Origin: a virus
Virus record (IMG/VR): IMGVR_UViG_3300005613_000215
Location: 1 to 35,432 of that record
DNA: 35,432 nt
Reading direction: 5' to 3' (one strand)
How positions within the stretch are numbered: the stretch's first letter is position 1; every line of letters starts with the position of its first letter. The notes below the pieces were generated by a model. The model was not told where the DNA came from. It made no database searches and worked only from the letters and a program-made list of their open reading frames with translations. Shown here in pieces: positions 19,337 through 28,877 of the stretch. Position numbers and translations under genes: made by a program.

Positions 19337-20428
19337 ATGGCAGACACAAAAGAAAAACTAGATTTAGATTCTATCTCCTTTGACGATATGTTAGGGGATG
19401 GACTTAACTCTGTATCAGAAGAGACAGATACTGATATAGATACTGTTGAAGACGAGGAAGAGATTGAAGAAGAAGAGGAAGAACTAGAAGAAGAAGATTC
19501 TTTTGAAGAAGAAGAGGAAGAAGAATTTGAAGAAGAGGGGGAAGAGGAAGAAGAGGAAGAATTTGAAGATGATGATACTCCGAGTTCTGTAGCCGGAGAA
19601 ATTGCAAAAACTCTAGGGTTTGAACTTGAAAATGAATACGCAGATACAGTTGAGGGATTAACTGAATTTGCAAGAGATCTTTCTCAAGAAATGGCGGAAG
19701 ATCAACTTCAATCATTATTTGAACAGTTCCCAGAAGTACAAAAACACCTGGATTATGTAATGTCTGGGGGAGAATCAGAAAAGTTCTTTGAAGCATACAA
19801 CCCTAAAACTGACTACAACAACATTGAAATTGCAGAGAATGATTTAGGGATGCAAAAAGCAGTACTTGCTCAATACCTACAACTAAAAGGTCATGAGCAA
19901 GAGTTTATCCAAGAAATGCTTGAAGATTTTGAGGATAGCGGTAAACTGTATGGTAAGGCTACTCAAGCAAAAGATGCATTAGCACAAGCTCAAGCTGATT
20001 ATAGAGAGCAGATGCTCCAACAGCAAGAGCAAGAAAACAAAAGACTGCTTGAAGAACAAGCACAGTTTTGGGATCAAGTTGCAGATACAATCGAGTCTGG
20101 GAATGAATTTGCAGGTGTTAGAATCCCAGATAAGCATAAATCAAGATTCTTTGATTATATATCAGAACCTGTAGGACCTAATGGAGAAACCCAAAGAGAC
20201 CTTGATTACGCAGAAGCAGAATTAGAAGCTAAGCTTGCAATTGATTATTTAATGTATAATGGATTCAATCTTAGTGACATTATAGATACAAAAGCGAGAA
20301 CAAAAAGCGCACAAAGTTTGAGAGATAGAATTCAATCAAACCAGGAAAAAGTTAAAAGCGCTAGAAAAGCTCGCAAAAGTACAAAAACATTTGATCCAGA
20401 TGATCTGGACACTACGGCGCTTTTTTAA
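19337..20428 (+). CDS. Acidic scaffold candidate
   Basis: A 363-residue protein. Residues 28-80 are almost only Glu and Asp, with a few Phe and Gly. The remainder is helix-rich (QLQSLFEQF, QAKDALAQAQADYREQ, RIQSNQEKVKSARKARK) with a basic C-terminal segment. A very acidic front plus helical body with a basic end, directly before the major capsid gene, is the usual profile of head scaffold proteins, which guide capsid assembly and are then lost. The basic end would bind the capsid protein. No protease gene is visible nearby. The run of GAA/GAG codons makes a false leucine-rich frame on the other strand. Confidence 0.85.
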   Translation: MADTKEKLDLDSISFDDMLGDGLNSVSEETDTDIDTVEDEEEIEEEEEELEEEDSFEEEEEEEFEEEGEEEEEEEFEDDDTPSSVAGEIAKTLGFELENEYADTVEGLTEFARDLSQEMAEDQLQSLFEQFPEVQKHLDYVMSGGESEKFFEAYNPKTDYNNIEIAENDLGMQKAVLAQYLQLKGHEQEFIQEMLEDFEDSGKLYGKATQAKDALAQAQADYREQMLQQQEQENKRLLEEQAQFWDQVADTIESGNEFAGVRIPDKHKSRFFDYISEPVGPNGETQRDLDYAEAELEAKLAIDYLMYNGFNLSDIIDTKARTKSAQSLRDRIQSNQEKVKSARKARKSTKTFDPDDLDTTALF

Positions 20429-20454
20429 ACTTTAAAACAAAAAAATAGAATATC

Positions 20455-21903
20455 ATGGCTTTACAACAAGTCTTAAAGACTTACTACAACGATCAGCAAA
20501 TGACCGACACTAACTCGTTGGTCAACGCTCTAATGGAAAAACCAGAAGAGTTATCACCTATTATTACTCACCTTGCAGGACGCGAAGAAAAAAAGTTCCC
20601 ACTCTCTTTCCTTACGGAAGGTGTAGGTAATACTAAATCAATTGACCGTTTTGAATACGAGTATCGAGTTAAAACTCATGAAGTAAACGTACGTCCTGTA
20701 GTTTCTTCAAGTGGTAACGGTGCAGGAGGTTCAATCTTCACTGTAGTATTCCCAGACAAATGGTTTATTTTCCCATATACACTTGTATCTCAAACTGGGG
20801 TACTCGCACGTATTATGGCAGAACCACAACCTGTATCTGGTGGGTATGAATACAAACTCAAACTTGTATCTCCTGACCAAACAAGTATGCCCTCAGCAGA
20901 CGTTGCAGCTGGTGCACTGTTTGGTATGCTCTACGCTAACGTAGGAATTGACTTCTCACGTGGAAATGCATCTAACTGGAGTGCTCCAGGACTTGTACGT
21001 TCTAAGATTGGTACAATTCGTAAATCTTACCACTTCTCAGGAAATGCAAAAGACTATGTTGCACAGTTTGAGCTCCCACTTAAAGAAGGACGATCTACTA
21101 AGCTTTGGATGGATTACGAAGAGTACCGTCACATGCTCAAGTTTAAAGAGGAATGTGAGATGTACTACTGGTATGGTGCTAAAACTTATGACAGCAACGG
21201 TGTTAACCAAATGCTGGATGAGAACGGACAGCCAGTAATCTCTGGTCCAGGTTTGTTTGAGCAAATTATCAACAAAGACACTTACTCTAACCTCACTCAG
21301 TCTAAACTTGAGGATGTTATCGGTGATCTTTTCTACGGTATGACTGATGCTACAGATAAACAAGTAACACTGTTTACTGGTATTGGGGGTGCTCGTGAAT
21401 TCGATAAAGCTCTGAGATCTTACTACGCTAACGGTATTTCAAGTTCAGGTGTAGGAACTGCTACAAATGCTTACCTCAGAACTACTGAGTCTAAGTTTAT
21501 CACAGGTAGCGGACGTAGTCTTGGAATTACTGGTTACTTCACCTCTTACGATCACATTGATGGTCACACAGTGAATGTAGTTAAAGTTCCATTGTTTGAT
21601 CACGGCCCTGTTGCTCAAGCATCTAATCAGCACCCAGAAACTGGATTGCCGCTTGAGTCTTACCGTATGGTGTTTGTTGACCAGTCTACATATGATGGTC
21701 AGAACAACCTACAAATGATTAACAAAAAAGGACGAGAAATGCTCCGCTGGTGTGTTGCAGGTTCAGTCGTACCTAACGGCTTTACTTCAACTGATACCCG
21801 CGCGTCAGATATCGACGGTGCTTCTGTCCACATGTTGAAAACTGCAGGTGTTTTACTTCGTCGTTTTGACACCAGCCTCGATCTTCAATGTGTAGCATCG
21901 TAA
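20455..21903 (+). CDS. Major capsid protein
   Basis: A 482-residue protein following the scaffold, with HK97-like features of the Bacteroidetes phage type. It has an opening helix (ALQQVLKTYYNDQQMTD), PEELSPIITHLAGREEKKFP, a strand-rich middle with GNGAGGSIFTVVFPDKWF, the WMDYEEYRHMLKFKEECEMY segment and a compact end. It forms the icosahedral shell. Its codon use stands apart: by hand count 18 of 20 arginines are CGN and only two AGA, against mostly AGA/AGG in the portal gene, as expected for the most strongly made protein. A stable hairpin follows (21912-21964). Confidence 0.92.
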   Translation: MALQQVLKTYYNDQQMTDTNSLVNALMEKPEELSPIITHLAGREEKKFPLSFLTEGVGNTKSIDRFEYEYRVKTHEVNVRPVVSSSGNGAGGSIFTVVFPDKWFIFPYTLVSQTGVLARIMAEPQPVSGGYEYKLKLVSPDQTSMPSADVAAGALFGMLYANVGIDFSRGNASNWSAPGLVRSKIGTIRKSYHFSGNAKDYVAQFELPLKEGRSTKLWMDYEEYRHMLKFKEECEMYYWYGAKTYDSNGVNQMLDENGQPVISGPGLFEQIINKDTYSNLTQSKLEDVIGDLFYGMTDATDKQVTLFTGIGGAREFDKALRSYYANGISSSGVGTATNAYLRTTESKFITGSGRSLGITGYFTSYDHIDGHTVNVVKVPLFDHGPVAQASNQHPETGLPLESYRMVFVDQSTYDGQNNLQMINKKGREMLRWCVAGSVVPNGFTSTDTRASDIDGASVHMLKTAGVLLRRFDTSLDLQCVAS

Positions 21904-21911
21904 TTTGTGTG

Positions 21912-21964
21912 TTTGGTTTGCATGAGGTGGGGAGGCAATTAGGTCTCCCCTCCTCTAAACCAAA
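21912..21964 (+). terminator. Long hairpin after capsid gene
   Basis: TTTGGTTT (21912-21919) pairs with AAACCAAA (21957-21964), enclosing GAGG-T-GGGGAG with CTCCCC-T-CCTC. The stem is very stable but no T run follows. It may be a partial terminator or a 3' stabiliser of the capsid message, letting some transcription pass to the tail genes. Confidence 0.7.
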
Positions 21965-22022
21965 TACTACTTACAAATCAAATACAATAACTATTTAGTT
22001 ATTCTTTAAACTATAAAAGAAC

Positions 22023-22832
22023 ATGAGAAAAGTAATTATTAGAAGAAAAGAAGTATTCAACCATCTCCCCAAAGAAATTAGGGCGGGAGCAAAAGTTAGG
22101 ATTGGGTCACATTATGTAGGACGCCAACCACTTAAAGGAGTTGAAGGAGAAGAAGCTAAAAAGCTTCTAAAAGACATTATTGACGTGCCTGCAGATCATC
22201 CAGATTGGCCTAAATTAGAAAAAGAATTTTGGGCCTCACTCTACATTAAAGTACCATTTGAAGGCGTAGAATTAAATGTAACTACAGATGAAGAAGGTAA
22301 TCCTGAAAACCCATTAGACTACATTAAATACAAATGGTGTTTGAAGCACAGACTTGTAGGAAGTACAAAAGAAGAAATGGATCAGGACGGTCGTAAAAAG
22401 TTCTATATCTACGACCCACAAAAAGATCTACTTAAAAAGAATACTCTTGTAAAAGTGAGTAAAGAAGCAGATAAAGAATTTATAAAAGCTTCTTCAAAAA
22501 TAGATCAAATGAAAATGCTTCTTCGTGTATTGTCAAAAGATTCTAACCCGGAGCGAATGACAGACATGGAGATTGAAAATGCTTTGTACGAAATTAAAAA
22601 TCAAAACCCTGCAAGATTTTTAAAATTTGCAACAGATAAAGATCTTGAACTTAAATCAGAAATTGCAGAAATGGTTGAAAAAGATGTGATTCGTAAAATT
22701 GGGAATCAGCACATCTATGAAGACGAGACCATTGGCGAAAATCTTGCAGATACTATTGTATACTTTAAAAACAAAAAGAATTCAGGCTCAGTTAATGCTA
22801 TGAGAGCACGCCTGAAAGAAGCTAAAGTATAA
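22023..22832 (+). CDS. Unknown late protein, 269 aa
   Basis: A 269-residue basic and acidic helix-rich protein, starting MRKVIIRRKEVFNHLPKE. It has a PADHPDWPKLEKEFWASLYI segment and a long charged second half (EKDVIRKIGNQHIYED). I see similarity in layout with proteins that follow the capsid gene in crAss-like phages, but have no function to offer; a head-completion or internal protein fits the position. No membrane segment or zinc site. It overlaps the next start by one base (TAATG), so it is coupled to the ring protein. Confidence 0.8.
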   Translation: MRKVIIRRKEVFNHLPKEIRAGAKVRIGSHYVGRQPLKGVEGEEAKKLLKDIIDVPADHPDWPKLEKEFWASLYIKVPFEGVELNVTTDEEGNPENPLDYIKYKWCLKHRLVGSTKEEMDQDGRKKFYIYDPQKDLLKKNTLVKVSKEADKEFIKASSKIDQMKMLLRVLSKDSNPERMTDMEIENALYEIKNQNPARFLKFATDKDLELKSEIAEMVEKDVIRKIGNQHIYEDETIGENLADTIVYFKNKKNSGSVNAMRARLKEAKV

Positions 22833-23950
22833 TGACTGTAGAAGAAATGCATATAGCTGTTAACCTGGGAGTGCAAAAAATTGCATCTTTCCAGGTTGAC
22901 AACTTATTGCCTCAAGAGATTGATCATGAGCTTAATGCATCTATGGATAGATTTATTAAACTTAGATACACTCCTTTAGGTAATAAGTATAGACGAGGGT
23001 TTGAACAGTCTCAAAAACGAATAGATGACTTAAGAAACCTCGTAGTAGATGCATCACTTCCAGCATTCTTTTTGTCAGACTCGTTAGGAGATATTCCAGA
23101 TTTTGGGAATAACTACTTTATAGAAAGATCCGCTTTACCTACAGACTACTTATTCTTAGTAAATGTAGCTGCTCAAACAATACACAATTGCGGACAAGTA
23201 ATTGACACTAATATTCTAACGGAATCTAAAAATTTTGTTAGGGTACACTTATCTCCCCCAATAACTGGGTACGTCTTAACCGACATACAAATAAATCTTT
23301 ATCAGGGAGATCCTGCAGTATCGGTAATTTCTAATCAAGAAGGGCTACATATAGATCAGCTGTTAGATAGTTCAGAATATGTATCAGGTACCCCTACTTT
23401 GTCCATAGAAGATCAAAGTGTTTTTGGGGGAACATTTGAAGAAACCCCAACAACTGATAGTAACGAATTTTATTTATCATTTAATGAAACTTTTGACGGT
23501 ACGCTCTTTGTGACTACAATTTGGTCAGATCCTACAGGAAATCTACCAGATGTCCCAGTAAATTTAAATGAGCCTCCACTAACTGTAAACTATCAAACTA
23601 GAATTACCTCAGCATCTAGAAGATCAAAAGATGTTTGTAGGTATTCTCAACATGATGATTTATACACATTATTAAACGACCCTTTTAACACTACTAAGTA
23701 CGACGATCCAATATATACAATACAAGAAAATTTTGTAGATATACATACAAATGATACTTTTGTAGTGCAGAGAACTTATGTAAAATACATAAGAAGACCT
23801 AACAGAATTAACAGATCTACTGGTTCTGGGTGTGAATTACCAGTACACACGCACCAGGAGATTGTAGACATGGCTATTAAAAGCATACTAGAGGGCATTA
23901 GTGATCCTCGGTATAACACGCAATCTCAAGAGGTTGCAGAAAATGAATAA
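22832..23950 (+). CDS. Neck/ring protein candidate
   Basis: A 372-residue protein. The front is helical: TVEEMHIAVNLGVQKIAS, then LLPQEIDHELNASMDRFIK and RRGFEQSQKRIDDLRNL. The remainder is strand-rich. The front pattern (V-x-x-G-V-Q-K-x-A-S-F, L-x-x-Q-E-I-x-x-x-L-N) is known to me from the neck or ring proteins of Bacteroidetes phages, which sit below the portal and join head and tail. The neighbours (269-residue protein before, abundant structural protein after) agree. The end has the charged PVHTHQEIVDMAIKSIL helix, like the closing segments of adaptor proteins. Confidence 0.8.
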   Translation: MTVEEMHIAVNLGVQKIASFQVDNLLPQEIDHELNASMDRFIKLRYTPLGNKYRRGFEQSQKRIDDLRNLVVDASLPAFFLSDSLGDIPDFGNNYFIERSALPTDYLFLVNVAAQTIHNCGQVIDTNILTESKNFVRVHLSPPITGYVLTDIQINLYQGDPAVSVISNQEGLHIDQLLDSSEYVSGTPTLSIEDQSVFGGTFEETPTTDSNEFYLSFNETFDGTLFVTTIWSDPTGNLPDVPVNLNEPPLTVNYQTRITSASRRSKDVCRYSQHDDLYTLLNDPFNTTKYDDPIYTIQENFVDIHTNDTFVVQRTYVKYIRRPNRINRSTGSGCELPVHTHQEIVDMAIKSILEGISDPRYNTQSQEVAENE

Positions 23951-23983
23951 TTATTATTAATCCCAAAAAACAAAAAAGAAAAC

Positions 23984-25096
23984 ATGGGAACTAATTTATC
24001 ACAAGTGTTTATTTCAAACACTGACATTCTTCAAGCTCCATCAGGAGCAGGTACTGACGCATTTACTGATCTGGCTTCAACCCCAGAAGTAGGTATTTGG
24101 TCACATCAAGCTGACTCTAACGGAGATCATTGGGTAGATGGAAATGCAACAAATCCTCTGTACGCTACTACTGTCGATACCGACACAAGTAACGCGGATG
24201 ACACTACTGTTGCAGCTCTTACTGTAGCTAACCCACTTTGGTTGTACAGAGACCTTCAATTTGCTCAGGGAACTTCAGGCAATCCAATTGCTTCTCCTTT
24301 GATCAATACTAGAGACATCAAACGAATTAAGTACGACCCGTACCAAGCGTTTGTAGGGACTCAAGCAACTATTGTTGATGCTACATTAAACGTAGCGGGG
24401 GCAACAGACAATGATGAGTACAACTTCAAGTTTATCATTAAAACTACCCCTACTGATTACCTTGAGTTTTACGATCAAGAAGGTTTGAACATTTTTACAG
24501 ACTTCCCTCTTGGGGCATTCAACACCACTAACCACAAGGCTATTAACATGACTGTTACTATTCCTGATGTGGACGATGCTGATGCTCCAGGAAACGTAAC
24601 TGCAATTCAAAACGCAATTGCAGACCACCCAATCTTGTCTAAAATGTTCACAGCTGCAGATGTAAATACTGATGTTGTTATCACTGCAATCCACCCAGGA
24701 TTGATTTTTGATCTCATCATTCAAAACCTTACTCAAGATGCTGATCCTGTAGATGCTGCAATCACTGGACAAGTTCTTGGTGTGGGTAATGACTGGCAAG
24801 TAGCTGGTGAAGAGCTTCGTACTCGTGGTAGATACGGAAACTTTAACCGTATGTACTTGCCGCAGAACATGCCTCTTTACACTACTCAAGGGTACTTCTA
24901 CGACAAAGTGACTATTGAGTACGCTCACAACTGGCCAACCTCTACAGGTATTGCACCTGCAGGAACTCTCAACCAGATTGTATTGTACTTTACTGACACT
25001 GACGGTACTGCCCCAGTAGTAGGCGATGCAGGTACTGCTACCTATGACAACGCTTTTGGGTTGACTATTGCAACCGCAGCAGAGTTTGTTTGGTAA
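23984..25096 (+). CDS. Second major structural protein
   Basis: A 370-residue protein, rich in Thr, Asp, Ala and Asn and in beta strands: MGTNLSQVFISNTDILQAPS, RDIKRIKYDPYQAF, DEYNFKFIIKTTPTDYLEFY, RTRGRYGNFNRMYLP. The alternate use of choice codons (CGT, GGT, CTT) looks like that of the capsid gene, so it is probably made in large amounts: a tail, head-decoration or hub protein. I know similar proteins only as unnamed virion proteins of crAss-like phages. It stands alone between a short A/T-rich leader and a strong terminator. Confidence 0.8.
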   Translation: MGTNLSQVFISNTDILQAPSGAGTDAFTDLASTPEVGIWSHQADSNGDHWVDGNATNPLYATTVDTDTSNADDTTVAALTVANPLWLYRDLQFAQGTSGNPIASPLINTRDIKRIKYDPYQAFVGTQATIVDATLNVAGATDNDEYNFKFIIKTTPTDYLEFYDQEGLNIFTDFPLGAFNTTNHKAINMTVTIPDVDDADAPGNVTAIQNAIADHPILSKMFTAADVNTDVVITAIHPGLIFDLIIQNLTQDADPVDAAITGQVLGVGNDWQVAGEELRTRGRYGNFNRMYLPQNMPLYTTQGYFYDKVTIEYAHNWPTSTGIAPAGTLNQIVLYFTDTDGTAPVVGDAGTATYDNAFGLTIATAAEFVW

Positions 25097-25106
25097 GAAT
25101 AATTTT

Positions 25107-25150
25107 AAAAACAATGCCTGGGAAGCAAAGGGCTTCCTGGGCTTGTTTTT
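25107..25150 (+). terminator. Rho-independent terminator
   Basis: GCCTGGGAAGC with GCTTCCTGGGC, 11 pairs with two G-U, followed by TTGTTTTT. The A run before the stem can also pair with the T run after it, so it could work on both strands. It separates the abundant structural gene from the adhesin genes. Confidence 0.85.
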
Positions 25151-25172
25151 ATTACACTTTTAAATAATAAAC

Positions 25173-25649
25173 ATGAGTTCAATAGTTATAAATAATAATT
25201 GTTCAGAGGCAGCAGTTTCTTTGGACTTTGGGGTTCAAACTAATGGTCAGACAACAGCAACTATAATTTTAAACGGGGGCACTCCAACAACTTTGCCTAT
25301 AAACGTTCAATTAGGAATTGCTAATTTTGTCATAAACCCAAATACTATTGGCTCTAATCTGCATGGGGTTATTCAAATTCAATCAGAAATAAATGGATTT
25401 GTGGCAGAGGCAGCTACTGTAGGAAGCTGTCAAATAGACTGCTGTATAGCTAAATTGTTAGAATCCGCAATTAACTGTACATGCCACTGCGATAAATGCA
25501 AAGAAGAACTTGACATAGCAGAAAAGATCTTTTTACTTTTACAATCATCTAAATATGCTGCAGAGGCTGGAAATAATTATGACGATGCAGTAGCAAAATA
25601 CAACAAGGCAAACGAACTTTGTATAGAAACTTGTGCTTGCGGCTGTTAA
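25173..25649 (+). CDS. Cysteine-rich tail-associated protein
   Basis: A 158-residue protein in two parts. Residues 1-85 are strand-rich and polar with few charges. Residues 86-109 are full of cysteine (86, 90, 91, 102, 104, 106, 109), followed by a helical part (DIAEKIFLLLQSSKYAAEAG) and a final CIETCACGC. Twelve cysteines in all suggest zinc binding or disulphides. It stands 3 bases before the long adhesin-like gene, so a small tail-tip or adhesin partner is likely. No enzyme motif, no signal peptide. Confidence 0.8.
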   Translation: MSSIVINNNCSEAAVSLDFGVQTNGQTTATIILNGGTPTTLPINVQLGIANFVINPNTIGSNLHGVIQIQSEINGFVAEAATVGSCQIDCCIAKLLESAINCTCHCDKCKEELDIAEKIFLLLQSSKYAAEAGNNYDDAVAKYNKANELCIETCACGC

Positions 25650-25652
25650 AAA

Positions 25653-28600
25653 ATGAGACTATTCTACGCCCATACAGAACCAAAAGCAGTTAAAATAACT
25701 GCCCCATATCAAACGTTCCCAACAACAGAGTTTGATGAAGTTATTACTGTTCAACCGATACGTTACCAAAGTTATAACGGTAAGCGTACAAAGTTTAAAG
25801 ATGAGGATATAAGTAAATTAGTTTACTCCCCTAAAAACAATGGGCACAAAGAAATAACAGTAGTTTTCTCAGACACTTTTGATGCTGCCACAGTAACGTT
25901 AAAGGTATGGTTTAAAACAGGATTTTCTCAATTATTTACATTACCATACATAACCACTACAACTGTAGATAAATCATACGCAAGTACAAATGAAAAAGAA
26001 ATAGCTTGCTCTAGACCATATTCAGTGTCTAACTTAACCTTGACTAAAACCTACGTAGATTCTAAATTTATAAATACAACAGAATCCCCAAACGGGTTTA
26101 AATTAGATCTTAAAAACCTAAACACTTCAAAAAATTCTACCATAGAAGTTGTAGGAGCTACTATAGATATGAATTCTTCTGACTACTCCAACCTTGAAGT
26201 TATCAGTGGATTTAATCAGGTTAACACAAAATTTTTAGAATCAAATCAATTTGTAAGTAATACTGAAGGATTAAAATCTTCTGCAGGGTATGTCTATATA
26301 TATGGTCAAGAAATTAATCTCTCCAGCAGCAAATCAGATTTAGGAGGATGCTTAGATCCCAACGCAGATTCTACAACAGTAGGAGCTACATATACAAATA
26401 ATACATGCGTATATGCAACAAGAGCCCCCGAAAATGTTGAAGTAGAAACTACTGTCGCATCTAAAACAAAAGATGTTACAGTAACGTATTTAGAAAAAGC
26501 CCTTCCTTCAGCCTCGGGAGAAATAGACAATATAACAGATTTCTCTGTACTCTCTTACGATGATGGGGTGACTCTTTCGGGACCGGATACAACCCCAACA
26601 TCTAAAGTATTAGACATTAAAAACGATATAGGGTATTTAAGAGTTACATGGACAGATGGGGGATATGCTGCAGGATTTAATAGTGATTTATCTATTGGCA
26701 CTTTAGATGGGGAAATAGTAGCCACAGACACAGTTAACAGCAAAACTCTAACAATACCTGTAGTGGCTTTTAGAGCTTCTACTATTGGGTGTAACGATCC
26801 TAACGCTATAAATTATAACGCAGACAATGAAGGATGTGGCCCAGATCTACCAGACTGCTGTTTATACTGTGACGCTATATATAATGTAAATACTACTGCA
26901 AACGTACAACCAGTAAACGTAGATAGTTCTGGAATTGATACCCCAATTAATCTGGCATTTACGTCCTCAGTTCAAGGCGATATAAATGACCCATCTCTAC
27001 AGCAGGAGCTTATTGAATATTTTTCTTCAATCCCTGCAGCAGATATTGCTTATAATATATATGATGTTAGTCAGGTTAATTACATCACTTCAGTGCAAAA
27101 CTTTCAAGCACAGATTACTGGATCCCCTCTACTGACTTTAAGTAATCAGTCAACTGTACCAGGGCTAGATAATGCATTTGCAGCCCCACTATTTCCGGTC
27201 ATAGCAGGAAATAATATTGTTACGGGGGGAGAGTACGTAGTAGAAACTGTTTTTTTAAACACTCTCCCTATTCCATGTGCAGCTGAATTGTTGTATATAT
27301 ACACAACATTCAACATCCCATTCAATGGATGTGCAGACCCCAATGCTGAAAATTATGATCCAAATGAATTTAACACTGGAGCAGGGCAATGTAATTACGC
27401 AGAAGACGCTACCCCATGCACAGCTATTTATAGCGTAGAAGGACCTACCTTAAATGCAGACGGGAATTATTTATATACCTTAGTAATATACGGACAAGAT
27501 TTAGACGGGGACAATACTGCAGACACTTCAATAGAAGTTTCATTAGATATTAATTTTGGGAATGGGTCTACAGCAATAGTCCCATTTATTCAAGGCTTCC
27601 CAAACAGCCCATTTAGCTATAATTTTGTAGTAGAGCCTACAAACACAGCTACAATAATACTTACAAACCTTGAAGTAGATAATTGTCAATTTACAATAAC
27701 TGCTGACGGTCCAGAAGAAGTAGCTATACAAGGCTGTACAGATCCTTTAGCTGAAAATTATAATTCAGAAGCTGACCAAGATGACGGGAGTTGCGTGTAT
27801 TGTTCAGATGTATCAGTAGAAATTGCAAGAGTCTCAAATGATACTGGGACATGCGGATCATTTAACAATGACGGATTTGTAGATATTGAAGTTATAAATG
27901 CTCCAGGTAATTATACTATTAACCTAATAAATGGGAATGCAGAAACAGTCTTTTCAGAAACATACAATGTAAATGAAGATGGGAGTGTAGTTCAAATAAC
28001 AGACCTTCCTCCCAACGCTTATCAAGCACAAGTCATAATTCAATTAACTCCTACAATATTTTGTCAGGGACCTGAATACAATCTACAATTTGCAGTAACA
28101 AATAATGAATTAGATTGTGGGTGCACAGACCCAAATGCAATAAATTACGAAGAAGATGCCGTAATAGATAATGGGTCTTGTATTTACGCCGGGTGTACAG
28201 ATACTTTAGCAGCTAACTACAACCCAAATGCTACTTACGATGATGGGAGTTGTGTATACCCAGTCCCAGAAGTAGATGAAGAATACCTATGCATCCCAGA
28301 TACAGTAGATGGAATTAACTTTGACACTATACTTAGCAACTTAAAAGAATGTGTTAGTAATAACGGGACTACCCTACTATTTAAAATACGTGGGGGTATA
28401 AAATGCGATACAGTAGATCTTGTAAAGCTGTCCCTAGCTTCATACCTTTTAAATAAAATAGGTTTAGAATGTTTGTACAATTGTAACTATACCTATTACC
28501 ACGGTGATGAAGAGTTTGATTGTGAAGAACTTTGGAATTCAAACGGACAGGAAGATTGGGTAACCGGTACAGAATATGTTTCAGGATCAATTGTTAGACA

Positions 28601-28877
28601 TCTTGTTTCTGGAGAATATCAATACTTTTTTGCCGCGGGAAATATTGCAGGACCGTCTGCAACCGTACAGCCCCAAGTAAATGCTAAATGGAATTTATGT
28701 CAAAATGTATCTTTACCCTCCGGAACAGAAACTTATTTAGAAACTTTTCTTAACTTTGTACGCAAGTACTGTACAAGCTGTGTAGTAGATACCACACAGG
28801 TAAATACGCCCCAAGGAAACCTTACACAATATTTAGACGGAATAGATTTAGAAAATGGTAATAACCTTGAGATATAA
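25653..28877 (+). CDS. Large adhesin-like tail protein with six Cys repeats
   Basis: A 1,074-residue protein, probably the receptor-binding or tail fibre protein. The body is built of beta-rich domains separated by six short repeats (first Cys at residues 233, 380, 560, 695, 824, 848) of the pattern GC-x-DP-x-A-x-NY-x5-A-x3-D-GSC-x-Y, known from secreted proteins of marine Bacteroidetes. The front (1-230) resembles a virion-attachment part; the back (about 890-1074) is a separate cysteine-rich domain without repeats. The repeats probably are held by Ca and a disulphide. The stop overlaps the next fibre gene (TAATG). Confidence 0.85.
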   Translation: MRLFYAHTEPKAVKITAPYQTFPTTEFDEVITVQPIRYQSYNGKRTKFKDEDISKLVYSPKNNGHKEITVVFSDTFDAATVTLKVWFKTGFSQLFTLPYITTTTVDKSYASTNEKEIACSRPYSVSNLTLTKTYVDSKFINTTESPNGFKLDLKNLNTSKNSTIEVVGATIDMNSSDYSNLEVISGFNQVNTKFLESNQFVSNTEGLKSSAGYVYIYGQEINLSSSKSDLGGCLDPNADSTTVGATYTNNTCVYATRAPENVEVETTVASKTKDVTVTYLEKALPSASGEIDNITDFSVLSYDDGVTLSGPDTTPTSKVLDIKNDIGYLRVTWTDGGYAAGFNSDLSIGTLDGEIVATDTVNSKTLTIPVVAFRASTIGCNDPNAINYNADNEGCGPDLPDCCLYCDAIYNVNTTANVQPVNVDSSGIDTPINLAFTSSVQGDINDPSLQQELIEYFSSIPAADIAYNIYDVSQVNYITSVQNFQAQITGSPLLTLSNQSTVPGLDNAFAAPLFPVIAGNNIVTGGEYVVETVFLNTLPIPCAAELLYIYTTFNIPFNGCADPNAENYDPNEFNTGAGQCNYAEDATPCTAIYSVEGPTLNADGNYLYTLVIYGQDLDGDNTADTSIEVSLDINFGNGSTAIVPFIQGFPNSPFSYNFVVEPTNTATIILTNLEVDNCQFTITADGPEEVAIQGCTDPLAENYNSEADQDDGSCVYCSDVSVEIARVSNDTGTCGSFNNDGFVDIEVINAPGNYTINLINGNAETVFSETYNVNEDGSVVQITDLPPNAYQAQVIIQLTPTIFCQGPEYNLQFAVTNNELDCGCTDPNAINYEEDAVIDNGSCIYAGCTDTLAANYNPNATYDDGSCVYPVPEVDEEYLCIPDTVDGINFDTILSNLKECVSNNGTTLLFKIRGGIKCDTVDLVKLSLASYLLNKIGLECLYNCNYTYYHGDEEFDCEELWNSNGQEDWVTGTEYVSGSIVRHLVSGEYQYFFAAGNIAGPSATVQPQVNAKWNLCQNVSLPSGTETYLETFLNFVRKYCTSCVVDTTQVNTPQGNLTQYLDGIDLENGNNLEI
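26346..28256 (+). repeat. Six copies of a 23-24 residue Cys/Asp/Asn repeat
   Basis: Copies start at 26346, 26787, 27327, 27732, 28119 and 28191. The last three are close to the consensus GCTDP-x-A-x-NY...D-GSC-x-Y. The first lacks NY, the second lacks the GSC end and the third reads GQC. Copies 5 and 6 are in tandem; the others are spaced by 400-540 bases of domain sequence. The repeat is visible in the protein, not as exact DNA repeats. Confidence 0.85.

Noticed and set aside
19404-19796. Leucine-rich minus-strand frame
   Set aside because: It is only the complement of the Glu-rich codon run of the scaffold candidate.
24386-25114. Long (242-codon) minus-strand frame
   Set aside because: It is antisense to the abundant structural gene, whose codon choice leaves the opposite strand open; composition is unlike a protein and there is no context.
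26346-28256. CRISPR-like array
   Set aside because: The repeats are protein-level and spaced by hundreds of bases with coding sequence between; no array of short exact repeats exists in the window.
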